Shown: positions 39,298 through 52,265, counted from the first letter of the stretch. The stretch is 64,000 bases of DNA from Parus major (GCF_001522545.3 NC_031771.1:65352492-65416491); one strand, 5' to 3'. Program-made: numbers and translations. Notes: generated from the letters alone by a model not told the origin.

Positions 39298-41258
39298 TAA
39301 AAGGTGAAAATAAAAGGTGGTGGTGAGTTTTTGCTTTGCATTTTCACGACAGAGGACCTTGATAAACATGGCTAAAACCCCAACATCTCCTTTAATGGTG
39401 ATTAAATGTGAGAGGACTTTACGTGGCAGTGTGGTTATCACTGCTGGGACACAAGAAATCCAAGTGATTACAAATCTCCACCAAATCCATCTATTTTATT
39501 TAGTGGGATCCAAAAATGAAACAACAGTTTTTCTTCAGACACCAAAATTTCCTTGGAGAAACAAATAGTGAAACCTTTCTAACATAGTGACTGTGACCAC
39601 TGCCCTTGGCAGGTCCTGTATCTCTCATGTTTTTCACAGAACTCTGTGTTTAGAAACACAAGCACAGAGTTAATTCAGCACACAGAATTTAAGATACACG
39701 TGTCTGTAACACCCAAAATTCAAGATATTGGAAATTCTATTTCCACTTTGCTGAATTTTCTCTGAAATGCTGGTTCTCTCATGAAATTTCACCATTATTT
39801 CATGTACCCTGCCACACTAAAGACTGAGCTGTGGTTGCTCCCAGGGCATCTGTCCACCCACGCCAGCACTTTGGGGAGAAATACAGTGAAATTTATCAAT
39901 GAACTCAGTGCTTTGGTATGGCTGGGGTTGTTTCTGGCACTGAGTTACAAACCAAAATATTGTACAGAATCAGCCAGCATGAGACCTGTGCCCTAAGCAA
40001 AGAGCAAAGCTGAACACTACAAGCTCTCTGTGTCACATTGAGGGAGCTCAATCCACCTGTAATGTTTTCTTCTACTTCTACCAACATGACAAAAGAAGCT
40101 TCTCACTTCAGAGGAAAAGCAGTCTTTAGATTAAATCAACAACACAAAAATAGCTCATTAAAATGAAAGATTGAGCACTATGTATTGTGTATTTGCAGCA
40201 GCTCAGAAATCAGATGCAAAGAAGAGCTGATGTACCAGACACTTATTGCTACATTTTTAACGTTAAAATGGCAAAAAAAAAAATCCTGCTCACATAAATC
40301 ATTTGCTTTCTAAAGCATGTAACAGACACAATCAGTGCTCACAACTGCTCTAAAAGGTAACACAGAAAAACATCTGAATTTTCCAGAGACAGAAGCAATT
40401 TATGTATCACTGTAACAGTACACAGGACTGGCTCCAGCTACACTCACAAAACACAGACACAATTCACAGCCAAAGGCAGAACCAGCTCCAGAAGTGTTGG
40501 GTAAGAGCTTTGCAACACTGATGAAAATTCTGTAATTAATTTCAGAGGATCAAGGATTTAATCTTGCATAATCTGAATACCCAAACTAGTCCCTTAGACA
40601 AGACAGCCAGAAACCATCTGCAATGCTGGAAGAGGCTCCTGGTAAAATAAATCTTTCTACTCAGTCCTTGTTAAGCGTTCCTCATGTTTTGCACATTTCT
40701 TGAAATTGGAGAAATGGATTTCAGATTCAAGGCACTGAATTTACTGCAAAAGGAGGATTAAGTGAAGACCAGAGTTTAGATTCAATATGGGTGCTTTAGT
40801 TTTATTTTAATGTATAAAAGAGGTTTACCTGCTCAGACACACTACTTTTTTTTTGTATTTATATACTTTCCTCTTAATAAAAGGGCTCTAAGTACCTGAA
40901 GCTGTTAAAATTCTTGCTGTGTTGAACCTGTCCCACAGCAGCTGTGCTCTGCCTGTATTTCCCATACCTGAGCTGCAATGGCACAGAGGTGACTTCCATT
41001 CCAATTTCTAATTAAAGTTAGGTGGAAATTATTAAAACCACTTTTTTTAAAGAGTGATTTTAAAATTCTTTCCTCATTTACACTAGCTTGCTTTCACCCC
41101 AGTGAAAAACAACTTATTAGTGAAAAACAGCAATGAAAGAGAAACATCTGAACCAGCCCAGCCAAGGGGTGATTTTTGGAGATACAATCAGTCTGTACCA
41201 TTCTCAGCACACCTGAAGTGTTTCAACTCTAATGTCTTATTTTACATTTATTTATTTT
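39298..41258. other. Non-coding unique sequence
   Basis: No gene recognised. The frames here are 83 codons or fewer. An A10 run at 40274-40283 and a T9 run near 40847-40855 are the only low-complexity features. Confidence 0.6.
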
Positions 41259-41375
41259 ATAGAATCCCAGAATATCCTGAGCTGGGAATCATTCCCCAGT
41301 CTGTTCACACATCCAGGGCTGTCCCATTCCAGGTGCAGAATGCAAGACTTGCCCTTGATAAACTTCCTATGGTAT
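41259..41375 (-). mobile_element. Internally deleted CR1 fragment
   Basis: The + strand starts TAGAATCCCAGAATATCCTG and AGCTGGGAATCATTCC, the same 3'-end type as the CR1 at 8969. It then jumps to GGTGCAGAATGCAAGACTTG and CCCTTGATAAACTTCCTATG. That block normally lies several hundred bases further toward the CR1 5' side, next to the 'cacttgcccttgttaaacttc' segment. So both ends of a longer copy remain and its middle is missing. The junction is near 41290-41330. Confidence 0.7.
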
Positions 41376-44300
41376 TTCTCTGGGGAATGTGGTTTTCAGT
41401 CCTTCCTTAAAGATTCATTTTGTTTGATTGTGTAATCAATCATTAATTTCTCTGATCCACCCATGTCCTAATCATTACACAGCCCATCTCACTCTGTTTC
41501 AAGAAATATTTAGTGACTGTGTATTATCTCCCAAGGGTTGTCCAAGAAAAGCTTTAGACATCCCAAATCCTGCAACACCCCAAGGGTGGCACAAACCTTT
41601 CCTCTGGATATTATGGCAACAGAACAGACCTCACACCACCTCTAATGTCTTTATGGTGCAGAGAGAGCAAAATTGAAGAGATCCCCATTTTTAGCCATTA
41701 TGTAAAACTGATATAAAATTTAAAATTTAAAAAAAAAAAAGTCTTTCCTCTTCCTCCTGACTGATTTTTTTATGAAAAAACAGCCAAGAAGCTGTTCTTG
41801 GGCTAGGTAATTTTTTTGTTGTTTGTTTCTTTTGGCTGAGTGTCAACCACCCTGCAAAAATAAACTCATTAAGCTGACAAGAGACCCGAACACACTCATG
41901 TTCTCAGTGCATCTCAGCATCATTCTCATGAACCCAAAAGCCATAAAACAATTAAACTAAAGTTAAGCTGACTCCACCCTTAGGATTGCAACCAAGTTTG
42001 CAAGGATCTCAGTCCAAAGTCAGTGTCTGGCAGCATCTGAGCTAAAGGGGATGTGCAGCTTCAGCACATGTCAAGCCAAAACAGTTCTAAAACAAGCAAA
42101 AAGGAGAACATGGAGTGTGGAGCCTCCAGAAGGGCATCTCTGCCACAATTAGCACTCTCAACCTAATTGTGTTTTCAAGCCTACTATTTTTGTATCCATT
42201 CCACACTGCTCTCCCTGTGTTGAATCTTTCCAGTTATCTGGGATTTTTCCTTTGCTGCCACCACATTTGTAGTTTGCTGAGCAGATCCCCAGCTCAAGGC
42301 TCACACGGAGCCTTGTAATCAGCGAGGTTTCTACTTAAAAGCAAAAGGGAAAAAAGTTACCATGGCTACTACAGTCACTCAGCTTCCTCAACTACTTCAA
42401 GACATTAATTCTGAAGGCTTTTTGGCTATGTTTGCACAAAATGTATGCTTCCATACTGCTCTGTCATGTAAATTAGATTGTGCTGCAGTGTTTGAGATCA
42501 CCTGGGACCATTCAATACTTTTGGCTGCTGTTCCAAGAAAACTCCACAAGAAGCAAGGTGATAGTTTCACTGATCACATTAAGGAAATTAAAATTAAATA
42601 TATTAAATATAATTAAAACAATAATAAAATGTTGTTTCTTACCCAGACAAATGAAGGTAAATATCTGAACACAGATACCCCAGACATTTTCTAGTTCTTA
42701 GGCTGAATTTGTAAACAAAATACAGTTGGTAGTAAGTACAGAATTAGAACAAGGCAAACCATAAAGTATTTGCAGAAAATGCTCTGGAAATGCACTTAAG
42801 TTATTCAGAAGATGAGGAAGGCATACAAAGAATGATAAAATGTGTATGAGATTTGTTGATGGTTTGCATCCAAACACTGCATGAGTGGAAGAGAATCCTG
42901 CCCAGGACTTGTGTCCCCACTGCTCTTCAGCACCTAGAAAGCACCTGAGCACTTCCTCCACACTCTCCTGCATCCCCTGGGCTCAGGCCTGAATGCAAGG
43001 ATTGGAATTTGAGTATGAAAGAAAAAAACCCCAACTTTGTTCAAGGATGCAATTAGTGTGCGAGAGCAAATTAACACATCGAGGGATTCAGTTTGCTGCC
43101 TTAGCCAAGCACAGAACTCTCCCTAAGCCACGCAAGGAAAATGAAATCACAGGCTAGAAATAGTTCTCTTTCCTTCTCTTCACCTTCCTGTTCTCACTAG
43201 GTATCAGATGTGACCCAGAAACAATACTTAGCAAGGCCAAGAGACCAAAACACACCAAATGAAATTCAGCTTGAATTTTTGGGGGAGCATGGGCCACCCA
43301 CGTGAGCCCAGCAACAGAATCTGCAATCTCTGCAGCCTCCAGCCAAGCAGGACATTTATCAGAGCATTCTTACCCTGATTCCCTCCCTACACCACCCCAT
43401 CCTCCTTCATTCACAGGCTTCCTGACGATTTCTTGTTCTTGGAAGTATTTCTGTGGAGCATCCAAGCACTGGGAATGTAGATGACGGAGATAATAGAGAC
43501 GTTTAAAATTAGACTAAGCAGCTGTAATTCTGAATTTGCATTTCTGACTTGATTATAGTAAGCACTGAAGACTATCTGCACAAGAACTAGGAAGGAGTTC
43601 ATATGCTGCAATAAAAATATATGAATATCACTTTGACCCCATTAAGGGAGGGGAAAAAAGGTAACAAATGGCAGTTTTATGGAAGTTTTTTTCTTTGCTA
43701 TTCTATAGCTTCATTTTAAAGAGTCATCTGTGGATTTTAATTGCAAGAATTAAAGTAACCAGCTTTCCTATATATTACAAATGGGAGAACTATTCTCCTG
43801 CTTGCCCTGCATTTTTCTCACTTCATATTTTAGCTGTTATCTATTTTATACCTTTCCTTATAAGTCTGTACAGTCTCTTATCTGAACAGTAAACATTTGT
43901 AACCATGGGATAACTATTTCTGAAGCACTTTGATAAATTCTCTATCAAAACCAAGCACAGATGACACAATTTTACTTAAACATTCTGTCACAATAAAAAA
44001 TGTTAGAACCAATCCTGTTATATTTTTTGTAAAAAACCAAATAATCATTTTCATTGCATGATTTTTTACAGAGATGCAGAAGAAAAAAATAGTATTTGGG
44101 TTCTACATTAAAAGTTTCTCCATAACTATCATGAAGAATTAACCACAAGTAATTATCACAGCTGGTAATTTTATATCTGGAAGAAAGACCTGACAACAAC
44201 ATTCAAAAAAGTTAATATTTAATGACAGAAGACATCACACCTATTATCTGTTAATTAATATTCATTCATTTACTTAAAACTATTAATTTACAGAAATCTC

Positions 44301-46249
44301 CAAATTACTTTACAAAGTACAAAGTTACAGAACAGCCTTGAAGAAGAAGTTTCACTACCCCCAGAAGCAAATGACAAAATGTTTTTCTAGAAGTACCAAA
44401 GGCAAAATACCTAATTATATAAAAAAAAAAAAATCTGCCTCAGATTATCTGTCTGCAAATAATTCTTATGCCTCTTTTTGAAAGAGTTTATTCATTTTTC
44501 TTAGTGTGGATCCTCTGGAAAGGACACAACTATTGCTACTACATGATTGCACTACAAGAGAACTAAAACCAGTTCTTACCAAAATTTTACTCCATTTTTT
44601 AAGTGCTTTACTCCACAGTCTAATTTGAAAGTTAAATATGCAGGAAGAAGCCTTTTGGAGTTTCTTTTGATGTTTGAAAAGACATAGAGAACTGATAAAA
44701 GTGGTTTTGTCAGCTCTGCTCAGGATGGACACAGCTACTGTATTTAAAACATAAGGAATAATTCCAATTGATGCTTTCCTTACAAGCACAACTGAGAGAA
44801 CTAAGAGATTCAGCTGCTCCTGCTGTGCTGAATGGGCTTTAATGGAGAACTGCCATAAAAAGAGATTCACTGGAATATGGAAGAGTGGGTTTTGTTAGTA
44901 AATAACAGCGTATTAAAAATTAAGGTTGATTAGTTGTAGAAAAGGGCAATGTGAATAATCCATTTAGAAACTTTAAGTAACTTAAAAGCTTAAGCCCCAT
45001 CTGCAGAAGTCACCTGGGCAACTGGGAGCCTCCCCCAACCAAAACCACTTCCACTTTTTGTATTCAGAATTTAACTTCCACTCACATTTAAACTGCCTTC
45101 CATTTGAATAGTCTTGTCTGCATTAAGCATATTGTAACATATGCTTGTTTGGGTTTTTTTTTTTAATACAAAGCTTCAAAGAAAAGGACAAGTCTACAGG
45201 AGAAAGAAATGTCACATAATAATGACTGTAACACCAGTAATAACAGCAGATTGAAGTAGCTACAAAAACATCTTTAAATACTCAGAACACAGAAGTTCTT
45301 TTGTATAACTACAAAATCTACTGGTTTTCTTACCTCTCAAATGCAATCCCTGTGAGATGTCCCTAATGTTACAGGATTCAGCTTCACTTAACTGAGTAGT
45401 TCTCATTACTTAAGAAGCCTGAAAACTTGGGCACTCTCTGCTGCAACGTTGAAAATGTCTCTCCACTGTTCTCTGTACCAGAATACTAATGCAGGGGGTG
45501 ATGTGGCAGAAAAGCACAGCTAGACAAAACATATTCCAAAGGAGAAAAAAATAATAATAAAAAAAAAAAGGCCTGGCTATCAGAAAATGCTGATTCAGCA
45601 GAGTTAAAGCACTTCAAGGAACAGTGTGCTTTCTCCACATATCCAACAAAAAACTATGGAAAACCTTTCCTTCTGCCCCTTACAAAGCCAAAATGCTTTG
45701 TCTGATGACAACACAAGACATCTGAAGCAATAAAACGTGCATGGGATGAAGGGAGAAGAGATAGTCCCACTAGGGGAAAAGTTTGTTCATTTTGCTGACA
45801 ATTTTAAAATTCACCTGCTCGTTCCATGCCAAAACAAAAATTATTCAAAACACAAGGAACACAGAAATCCTGCCTTCCAACCAATTGTACTGTTAACTGA
45901 TGAGTTTCTTTCCCCAGAGCAGCTGATCTTTTGTTGTATAAATATTACTTCAACCTATCCTAGTGTTTGGAAACATTCATGAATTCCTTTCTGTATCCAA
46001 CCCCTGTCTGGAACCAGATATCACTGCTCGCTCAGTGGCTCGAGTGTGATGCTGAGGAAGCCATGAGGAAACTGAGATGTAGAGCTCTTATCCAGAAACC
46101 TGATACAAAATTCATTTACAGCTGTAGAGTGCTGAGCCTGCCCAACCAAAGATTTGATACAACAGCGTTATCACTCGGGGATGTATTTAGATCTACAGTG
46201 GATTCCTCTAAGACAGGAAGAAGCTACAATACAACAACCTGGAATTAGA
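41376..46249. other. Non-coding unique sequence
   Basis: No supported gene. Poly-A runs occur at 41730-41740, 44420-44432 and 45560-45570. The minus-strand frame at 44466-44870 (134 codons) and the + frames at 45737-45982 and 45967-46248 show no recognisable domain. They lack flanking splice signals with a matching frame. Confidence 0.55.
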
Positions 46250-46757
46250 ATGGAATCATGGAATGGTTTGGCTTGGAAGGGACCTTAAAAGACCATTTTG
46301 TTCCACTCCTCTGCCACATGCAGGGACACCTTCCACCAGCCCAGAGCGCTCCAAGCCCCATCCAACCTGGCCTTGGACACTTCCAGGGATCCAGGCACTG
46401 CCCCAGCTGCTCTGGGCACCCTGTGCCAGGGCCTCCCCACCCTCACAGGGACAAATTTCTCTGTATTTCTAACCTAAATTTCCCCTCTTTCAGTTTGTTT
46501 CATCACTTGTTGTCCTGTCATTGCAATTCCTGATGAAGAATCCCACTCTGGATTTCCTGCAGCCCCTTCAGACACTGGAAGGTGCTCTGAGGTCTCCCTA
46601 CAACCTTCTCCTCTCCAGGCTGAACAGCCCCAGCTTTCTCAACCTGTCTCCATGGGAAAGATGCTCTGGTCTCCTTAACAACTTCTTGGCCCTCCTCTGA
46701 ACTTCCTCCAGCAGTTCCACGTCCTTCTTATACTGGGGGCACCCAAACTTAGGATGT
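46250..46757 (-). mobile_element. CR1 LINE copy, about 510 bp
   Basis: The + strand runs from TGGAATCATGGAATGGTTTG through AGCCCCATCCAACCTGGCCT, CACTTCCAGGGATCCAGGCA, TCTGGGCACCCTGTGCCAGG, CTCCTCTCCAGGCTGAACAG, CTTGGCCCTCCTCTGAACTT and GTTCCACGTCCTTCTTATAC. It is one of the most complete copies here. Only about two CpGs remain in 508 bases, as expected for a methylated and decayed insertion. It forms an inverted pair with the + strand CR1 at 47407. Confidence 0.93.
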
Positions 46758-47406
46758 TATTAACCAAGTTATCAACCACTGTTTTTATACAGGACAAAAC
46801 CAGGTTTCTGGTATTTGTTGTCTCTTCTTCAACTTTTTTCTGACAGTAGTCTTTAAAAAATCGTGTCTTTTTACTTTCCAACGCTGCTCAAGGCAGGCTG
46901 GACTCAGCAGCAGTTTGCTCCCAGTCAGGTTCAGATGTTGTTGATCCAGCTGGAAGACCTCACCCATCAGTTCTGGAGCTCCAGAGTGGAATGAGAGCCT
47001 CAGCTGCTCCTGCTCCCTGCAGCAGCCTGCTGGCTTGGAAAGCTGTGCCTTGGGAATGTTTTCAGAGCACTTAATCCTAACAAATGTAACAAATGTAGTG
47101 TTTATACAAAATCAACAAGTTCATCTTAGTCATGAGTAGCTCTCACCCTCCTGTGAAATACAGCTTTCTTTTAGTAACTTTCATCTTCCCTTCCCATTCT
47201 GGCCTTTTTTATATCTCCTTCTTAGCTAAGGCATCTCTAAGGGAACAATTCCTACAGACCTGAACCACAAAACCTCCCAACAAGTTATGTCCTAAGCATG
47301 CCACTCTAATTCCTAACAGGTAAGTGCTGCTACTCTTTATTTCTGCACATTGCCCTTCTCATTTCCAACTGCATATTGTATTTTTTATTTACCTCTTCTT
47401 CCCTGT
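46758..47406. other. Spacer between two inverted CR1 copies
   Basis: No gene recognised. A minus-strand frame spans 46675-46967 but partly overlaps the CR1. The segment 46870-47050 is richer in GC and CTG/CAG-type words, without a named element. Confidence 0.5.
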
Positions 47407-47586
47407 GGGTGAGGCACAGGGTGCCCAGAGAAGCTGTGGCTGTCCCTGGATCCCTGGAAGTGTCCAAGGCCAGGCTGGACGGGGCTTGGAGCACCCTGGG
47501 ATGATGAACACGTCCCTGCCCATGGCAGGGGAGTGGGACTGGATGATCTTAAAGGTCTCTTTCAACCCAAACCATTCTGTGATTTT
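47407..47586 (+). mobile_element. CR1 LINE 3' fragment
   Basis: GGGTGAGGCACAGGGTGCCC, AGAGAAGCTGTGGCTGTCCC, TGGATCCCTGGAAGTGTCCA, AGGCCAGGCTGGACGGGGCT, GGATGATCTTAAAGGTCTCT and AACCCAAACCATTCTGTGAT appear in sense order. The 180 bp copy is close in sequence to the opposite-strand CR1 beginning at 46250 and appears relatively young. Confidence 0.93.
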
Positions 47587-50469
47587 ATTTCTGTATAGCT
47601 GCCCTTCATCTTTCCATGACCATTTAATATTTTATCTAAATTTAAAGTATTCCTTTGCTTTATCCACCTATGAACAAACTGTGGAGCAAGTGAATAAAGG
47701 GTTCAGCTTTCTTTAGCCAAGCCTTGGAATATGCTGTATTAAAAGCAAATCCTACTCACATAAAATGTAATAAAACATCATTCAGTCGCTGTAGACAGAA
47801 AAAAAATTAAAATCTCATGGTGGTGTGTTCAGACAGCATGTAATACCTGCAAGGCATTGTCATAACTACTACAATTTGGCCACAAAACAGATTTCAATAA
47901 ATACTGTGCTTATAATTCATACATAACAAGAAGAAAAGTGTTAAGGGATAAAAAATCCATACTTTTTGAAACAGTAGGTGTAAAAAACTAATAGGTGAGG
48001 ATGAAGACATTTCTTGGCAGCAGGAAAAAAAAGCGGGGGAGAACTGCAGGAACAAAAGAAATCTCAGCTGTCACACAGGTGTGGTGCTAAACAAGGATTC
48101 TGAGCTACACCAACAGTGCAAAAGGGCAGATACAGTCAAAAAGTAATTCTGCATGTGCAAAGAAGTTGATGATTTGCTGGTACCACATGAGAATTTTGAT
48201 TATTTTTCCATCTCATTGAAAATACAATGTTAAACCAGTTTTACTTCGCAGTAAACATTTTTGGTCAGCAGGTCTAAGATCACCATGGAGGAGCATTCTC
48301 AGAAGTGTCCAAATTATCTGTCCCACAATCATGGATCTTTAGGAATTATGAAAATCCTTGGGAAATTCCAGAAGTCTGAATGAACACTTATGTTACAACC
48401 ATCTCTCTAAGAGATCCAGTGAGACAGTGGTTGTAGTCATAGGAAGGTTAAAACAATGGCAGTCCTGAACAAAACAATAAGAAGAATTATATGGGACTCA
48501 ACTGATGTCTCAGAGCTCTGTAACAAGTAATAGGACACAAAATAACAAAAGCTGACTTTCTGAAATGATTGTGGTTTAATTCCTTGATATGGTTGATACT
48601 TCCAGTTGGCAGAAATATCTGTCTGCATGTATAAAGTTCTCTGCCCTTGGTGCAGTGTTCTGTGAGCACCTGACAACAAACCAGAACCAATGAAACTGGT
48701 GAAGAACTGGTTAAGTGACATCTCAAAAAGAAAAAAAAGAACAGCTTTTGAGAAGAGCTCATCACAACATAACTCAGATTAACACAGAGTTCCCCAAAGG
48801 CGGAGCCACTACCACGAAACACCTTTTCAATTATTTGTAATTCTACACCATAAATCATGACATAGTTTGCACAAATAGAAATTGATAGAGTGCTACATAA
48901 CTGAGATAAATCAGTTCCAAAAAGCCATCAGGAGTGTTTGGTATAATCAATCAATGCTGGAAACAAAACGTTACTTAAAAAAGCAACGTACAAAGTTATA
49001 AAGCTGCAATCAGGAAAACACATGCCAGTCTATGGAATGATGAACTCTTGTGGAAAGAAACAATCCTGCAAAGGGTTTGCCACAGTGAGAGTACCCAGAG
49101 AAAAGGAGATCAAAATGCAGGGCTACAAATGAAGGTTTAATATGCAAATGTGATGCAGAAGCAGGAGAGTAACCAGAGAGGTAATACTCAAAGCACAAAA
49201 CGCTGCTGAGAAAAGGCTCTGGCATGCTGCATCCAGCTCACGTTTTCATAAAAATGCTGAAAAAGTGGATTTGGAAAAAACAATCCCCAGAAACTGAGTT
49301 GGGAGGAAAATGCATGCAGTGAAAAATTTAAAGAATTTCAGTTCACTTTGTTTTTCAAGTAGAAAAGAGAGGGAATACTGGGTTACAGCAGATAAATACT
49401 TCCATGGTAAGAAAATACTTAAGCATAGTGGAGAAAGGCACATCACTAACCAGTGACTGAAAGCTGAAGCCAAATAACTTAATAAACAGCAGATTCTCTA
49501 CCTCTTACTGTCTTCCGATCCAAATTCCACTTTTTCTGGAAAATATGTTTCAGCCAAATGCAAGTTCTTGCATTCAAGAGTAACTGGATGAAATCCAAGT
49601 GACTACAACAGTCAAGGGGTCAGAGCAGGAGATCTAATTGCTTCCTTTGGCTTTCAAGCCTCAGTCTACAAATACTCTTGGATTTCGGTGCTTCAAAGGC
49701 ATTTCAGTAGTACCATGGATGCTCAACATTAATATTAAAAGAGCTCTCAGAAAATCTGCATGAATTACAGTTGTATTTCCATGTAAGGGCTCGAGTGACA
49801 CTGGAGCTTTCCTGTTGAGGCTTCTGTCACCAGCAGAGCCCATTAATGGAATTACAGCTATCTTGTACCCAGCTGAGGTGGTATTTCTGTAAACAAGCAT
49901 TTACACAATTGAGTGCAGAACTTCACCTTTCACATCAGTACTTTTTCTCCTCTAGAAAGAATCCAGTTTGACCTGGGGTATGAAAAGGCTGATACAATGC
50001 ATTGGATCAATCACAGGCACTACAGGTAAAAAAGGGTAAACCAGCAGCATTGTAATTGCCACAATGGCAGGAAAATCTGGTGTTTTCATCAGCAGCATCG
50101 TTTGAGCCTGCCCCTGTTTATGCTCTTCATCTACCTGGCACCCCAAAACACACACAGCACTCACAGCAGTCTTGACAAGTCCAACATTTTTCAGGAATAC
50201 ATGCCAAGGTAATGTATAACATATACATTAAATATCCAGGCTCACAGAGTTGTGCTGTAGCATCGGCTGCTGTGGTATCTGTGGATTTCTAAAACAACAG
50301 GAGGGTTGAAACGTTTCTATCCTGGTGAAGTATGAACTAACGTCAAATTCAGCAAACCGAAGTTTGAAAAGGCTGGAATTGTCCGAAGCACTCTTGCAAT
50401 CAAATAAATGCTCCCCAGGAGAGAGACAAGCACCAAGTGACAGAGCATCACCTTACAAAGAACCCAGGC
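47587..50469. other. Non-coding sequence leading up to the CpG island
   Basis: AT-rich DNA with no supported exon. Composition shifts toward GC after about 50.4 kb. The minus-strand frame at 50317-50790 crosses from the island into this stretch. It reads through a Leu/Ile/Val-rich segment, but it starts without upstream support and resembles no known protein. Confidence 0.55.
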
Positions 50470-51075
50470 ATCACCCGCTACCAGCGAGGCACGACGGAGG
50501 GCATTCACCCCTCCAGCCTGCAGAGCAGGAAGCGCCTGCCACCTCCCGCTACAGCCCGCTGTAAATGTGTATAAAAGTTTCTTTCCCGAAGCCCTGGAGC
50601 ACGGATGTCCCGCCGAGCATCCCCACCGCCACCCCCGAGATGGGCACGGCGAGCCGGGCAGCTCCCCACCAGCACCACCACGGCCGAGCAAAACTTCTTC
50701 CAGTCCAAGGAGCCCCACAAGGGGACACTTTGGCTGCCGTCTCCTTCCAGCCAGCATCCCCACGGCTCCTCTCCATCCCCGCCGCTCCACGCAAAGACAA
50801 AGCCACGCTTTAAACTTTCGCTCCTCGCCACCGGAGCAGATGCTCTGCTGGGAGCTGGCACCTCTCGGGCTGGGAGCTGGTTTGATGTGCAGCGGGAGGC
50901 TGGGAAGGTCTCAGACCCTGGGAGAGGCCTAGAGGGAAGGGATGGAGGAGGTGCCCGCAGCCCCCTCCCCACCGCCCAGCCCCGCTCCCCGCGACCCTTC
51001 CCCGCCGGCTCCCGGCGCACAATCGGAGCAGCAGCCACTGCAAATCACAGGGACGCACAGGGCGATGGATGAAAG
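50470..51075. promoter_or_regulatory. CpG island, left part (likely promoter)
   Basis: I count about 42 CpG dinucleotides between 50461 and 51120, against one or none in most 60-base lines elsewhere in the window. The sequence is also GC-rich. In vertebrates such islands mark germline-unmethylated promoters, usually of broadly expressed or developmental genes. Frames of 121 to 177 codons are open on both strands here, as is usual in GC-rich DNA. The 177-codon minus-strand frame begins at a GTG, and none matches a protein I recognise. The gene served is unknown. Sampled strand composition favours a leftward transcript to the left of the island. Confidence 0.85.
50570..50577 (+). promoter_or_regulatory. 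TATAAAAG box-like octamer in the CpG island
   Basis: A perfect TATAAAAG sits in the + orientation inside the island. If used, transcription would start about 25-35 bases downstream, close to the ATG at 50605 that opens a 155-codon frame. A match this short can occur by chance, and most CpG-island promoters lack a TATA box. Confidence 0.25.
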
Positions 51076-51128
51076 GGAGAAAGGAGCCTCTGACGCCTGA
51101 AGAAAGGAGAATAATTTCAAACAATACC

Positions 51129-51148
51129 AAAAAAAAAAAAAAAAAAAA
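51129..51148 (+). repeat. A20 homopolymer
   Basis: Twenty consecutive As. No retroposed gene body is recognisable upstream, so I treat it as a simple homopolymer and not a processed-pseudogene tail. Confidence 0.85.
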
Positions 51149-51398
51149 GGACTTAAGATAATACGGAGCCAGGTTTCACCTCGAAGTGATGGCGGGTAAA
51201 TAGATGAATAAGTGAAACAACACACCTTTGACCCTCTCTTTTCTTTCCTAAATATAATCCCCCTCTTCCCATAATACACACACCACAAAATGACCATTAA
51301 TTCAAATCCATTCTTTACAGGAGGAGGAATTATCTCTGTGACCGACTCTGTCTCTTTCCCTTTCCCGGTCTTTCACTGCGCGAGAATTGAAATTGCAT

Positions 51399-51430
51399 TA
51401 AAAAAAATAAAAAAAAATAAAAAAAAAAAG
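51399..51430 (+). repeat. A-rich tract next to the gap
   Basis: Three A runs of 8 to 10 bases separated by single T residues, ending about 40 bases before the Ns. Confidence 0.8.
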
Positions 51431-51470
51431 GAAAAGAGGGGAGGGGGGAGATGAAGGCAAGATTATTATA

Positions 51471-52147
51471 NNNNNNNNNNNNNNNNNNNNNNNNNNNNNN
51501 NNNNNNNNNNNNNNNNNNNNNNNNNNNNNNNNNNNNNNNNNNNNNNNNNNNNNNNNNNNNNNNNNNNNNNNNNNNNNNNNNNNNNNNNNNNNNNNNNNNN
51601 NNNNNNNNNNNNNNNNNNNNNNNNNNNNNNNNNNNNNNNNNNNNNNNNNNNNNNNNNNNNNNNNNNNNNNNNNNNNNNNNNNNNNNNNNNNNNNNNNNNN
51701 NNNNNNNNNNNNNNNNNNNNNNNNNNNNNNNNNNNNNNNNNNNNNNNNNNNNNNNNNNNNNNNNNNNNNNNNNNNNNNNNNNNNNNNNNNNNNNNNNNNN
51801 NNNNNNNNNNNNNNNNNNNNNNNNNNNNNNNNNNNNNNNNNNNNNNNNNNNNNNNNNNNNNNNNNNNNNNNNNNNNNNNNNNNNNNNNNNNNNNNNNNNN
51901 NNNNNNNNNNNNNNNNNNNNNNNNNNNNNNNNNNNNNNNNNNNNNNNNNNNNNNNNNNNNNNNNNNNNNNNNNNNNNNNNNNNNNNNNNNNNNNNNNNNN
52001 NNNNNNNNNNNNNNNNNNNNNNNNNNNNNNNNNNNNNNNNNNNNNNNNNNNNNNNNNNNNNNNNNNNNNNNNNNNNNNNNNNNNNNNNNNNNNNNNNNNN
52101 NNNNNNNNNNNNNNNNNNNNNNNNNNNNNNNNNNNNNNNNNNNNNNN
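51471..52147. other. Assembly gap (677 Ns)
   Basis: This is a run of 677 undetermined bases. The two long frames reported across it by translation are artefacts made of X residues. The right flank is extremely GC-rich, so the missing sequence is probably the core of the CpG island and may include a transcription start and first exon. The N count may be an estimate and not a true length. Confidence 0.98.
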
Positions 52148-52265
52148 GGAGCGGGGCGCGGGCGCTGCGGGGCCGGGGGACGCGGCCTGGGCGCGGGCGG
52201 TGCGGAGCGGGAGGCGGAGGGGGGAGGCACGGGAGTGATGGAGAGAGGCCGCTCACGAGAGCGGG
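52148..52265. promoter_or_regulatory. CpG island, right part
   Basis: About 17 CpGs fall within the first 113 bases after the gap. It contains repeated GCGCGGGCG-type words, a GGGCGG Sp1-type core at 52195-52200, and G-runs up to six long near 52218-52223. This is the most CpG-dense sequence in the window and is probably continuous with the island left of the gap. Direction of transcription cannot be read from it. Confidence 0.85.

Larger units (their letters stand above)
51076..51470. other. Sequence between island and gap, with A-runs
   Basis: CpG density falls sharply here. A run of 20 As lies at 51129-51148, and a second A-rich tract with TA interruptions at 51399-51429. A GAGGGGAGGGGGGAG purine run then leads to the gap. 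These homopolymers, followed by GC-rich DNA, are the kind of sequence that breaks short-read assemblies. No exon is recognised. Confidence 0.6.

Noticed and set aside
50505..51038. 177-codon minus-strand frame in the CpG island, and the 155-codon + frame at 50605-51072
   Set aside because: GC-rich DNA is poor in stops. The minus frame starts at GTG, both are Pro/Arg/Gly/Ser-rich with no recognisable family, and they overlap each other on opposite strands.
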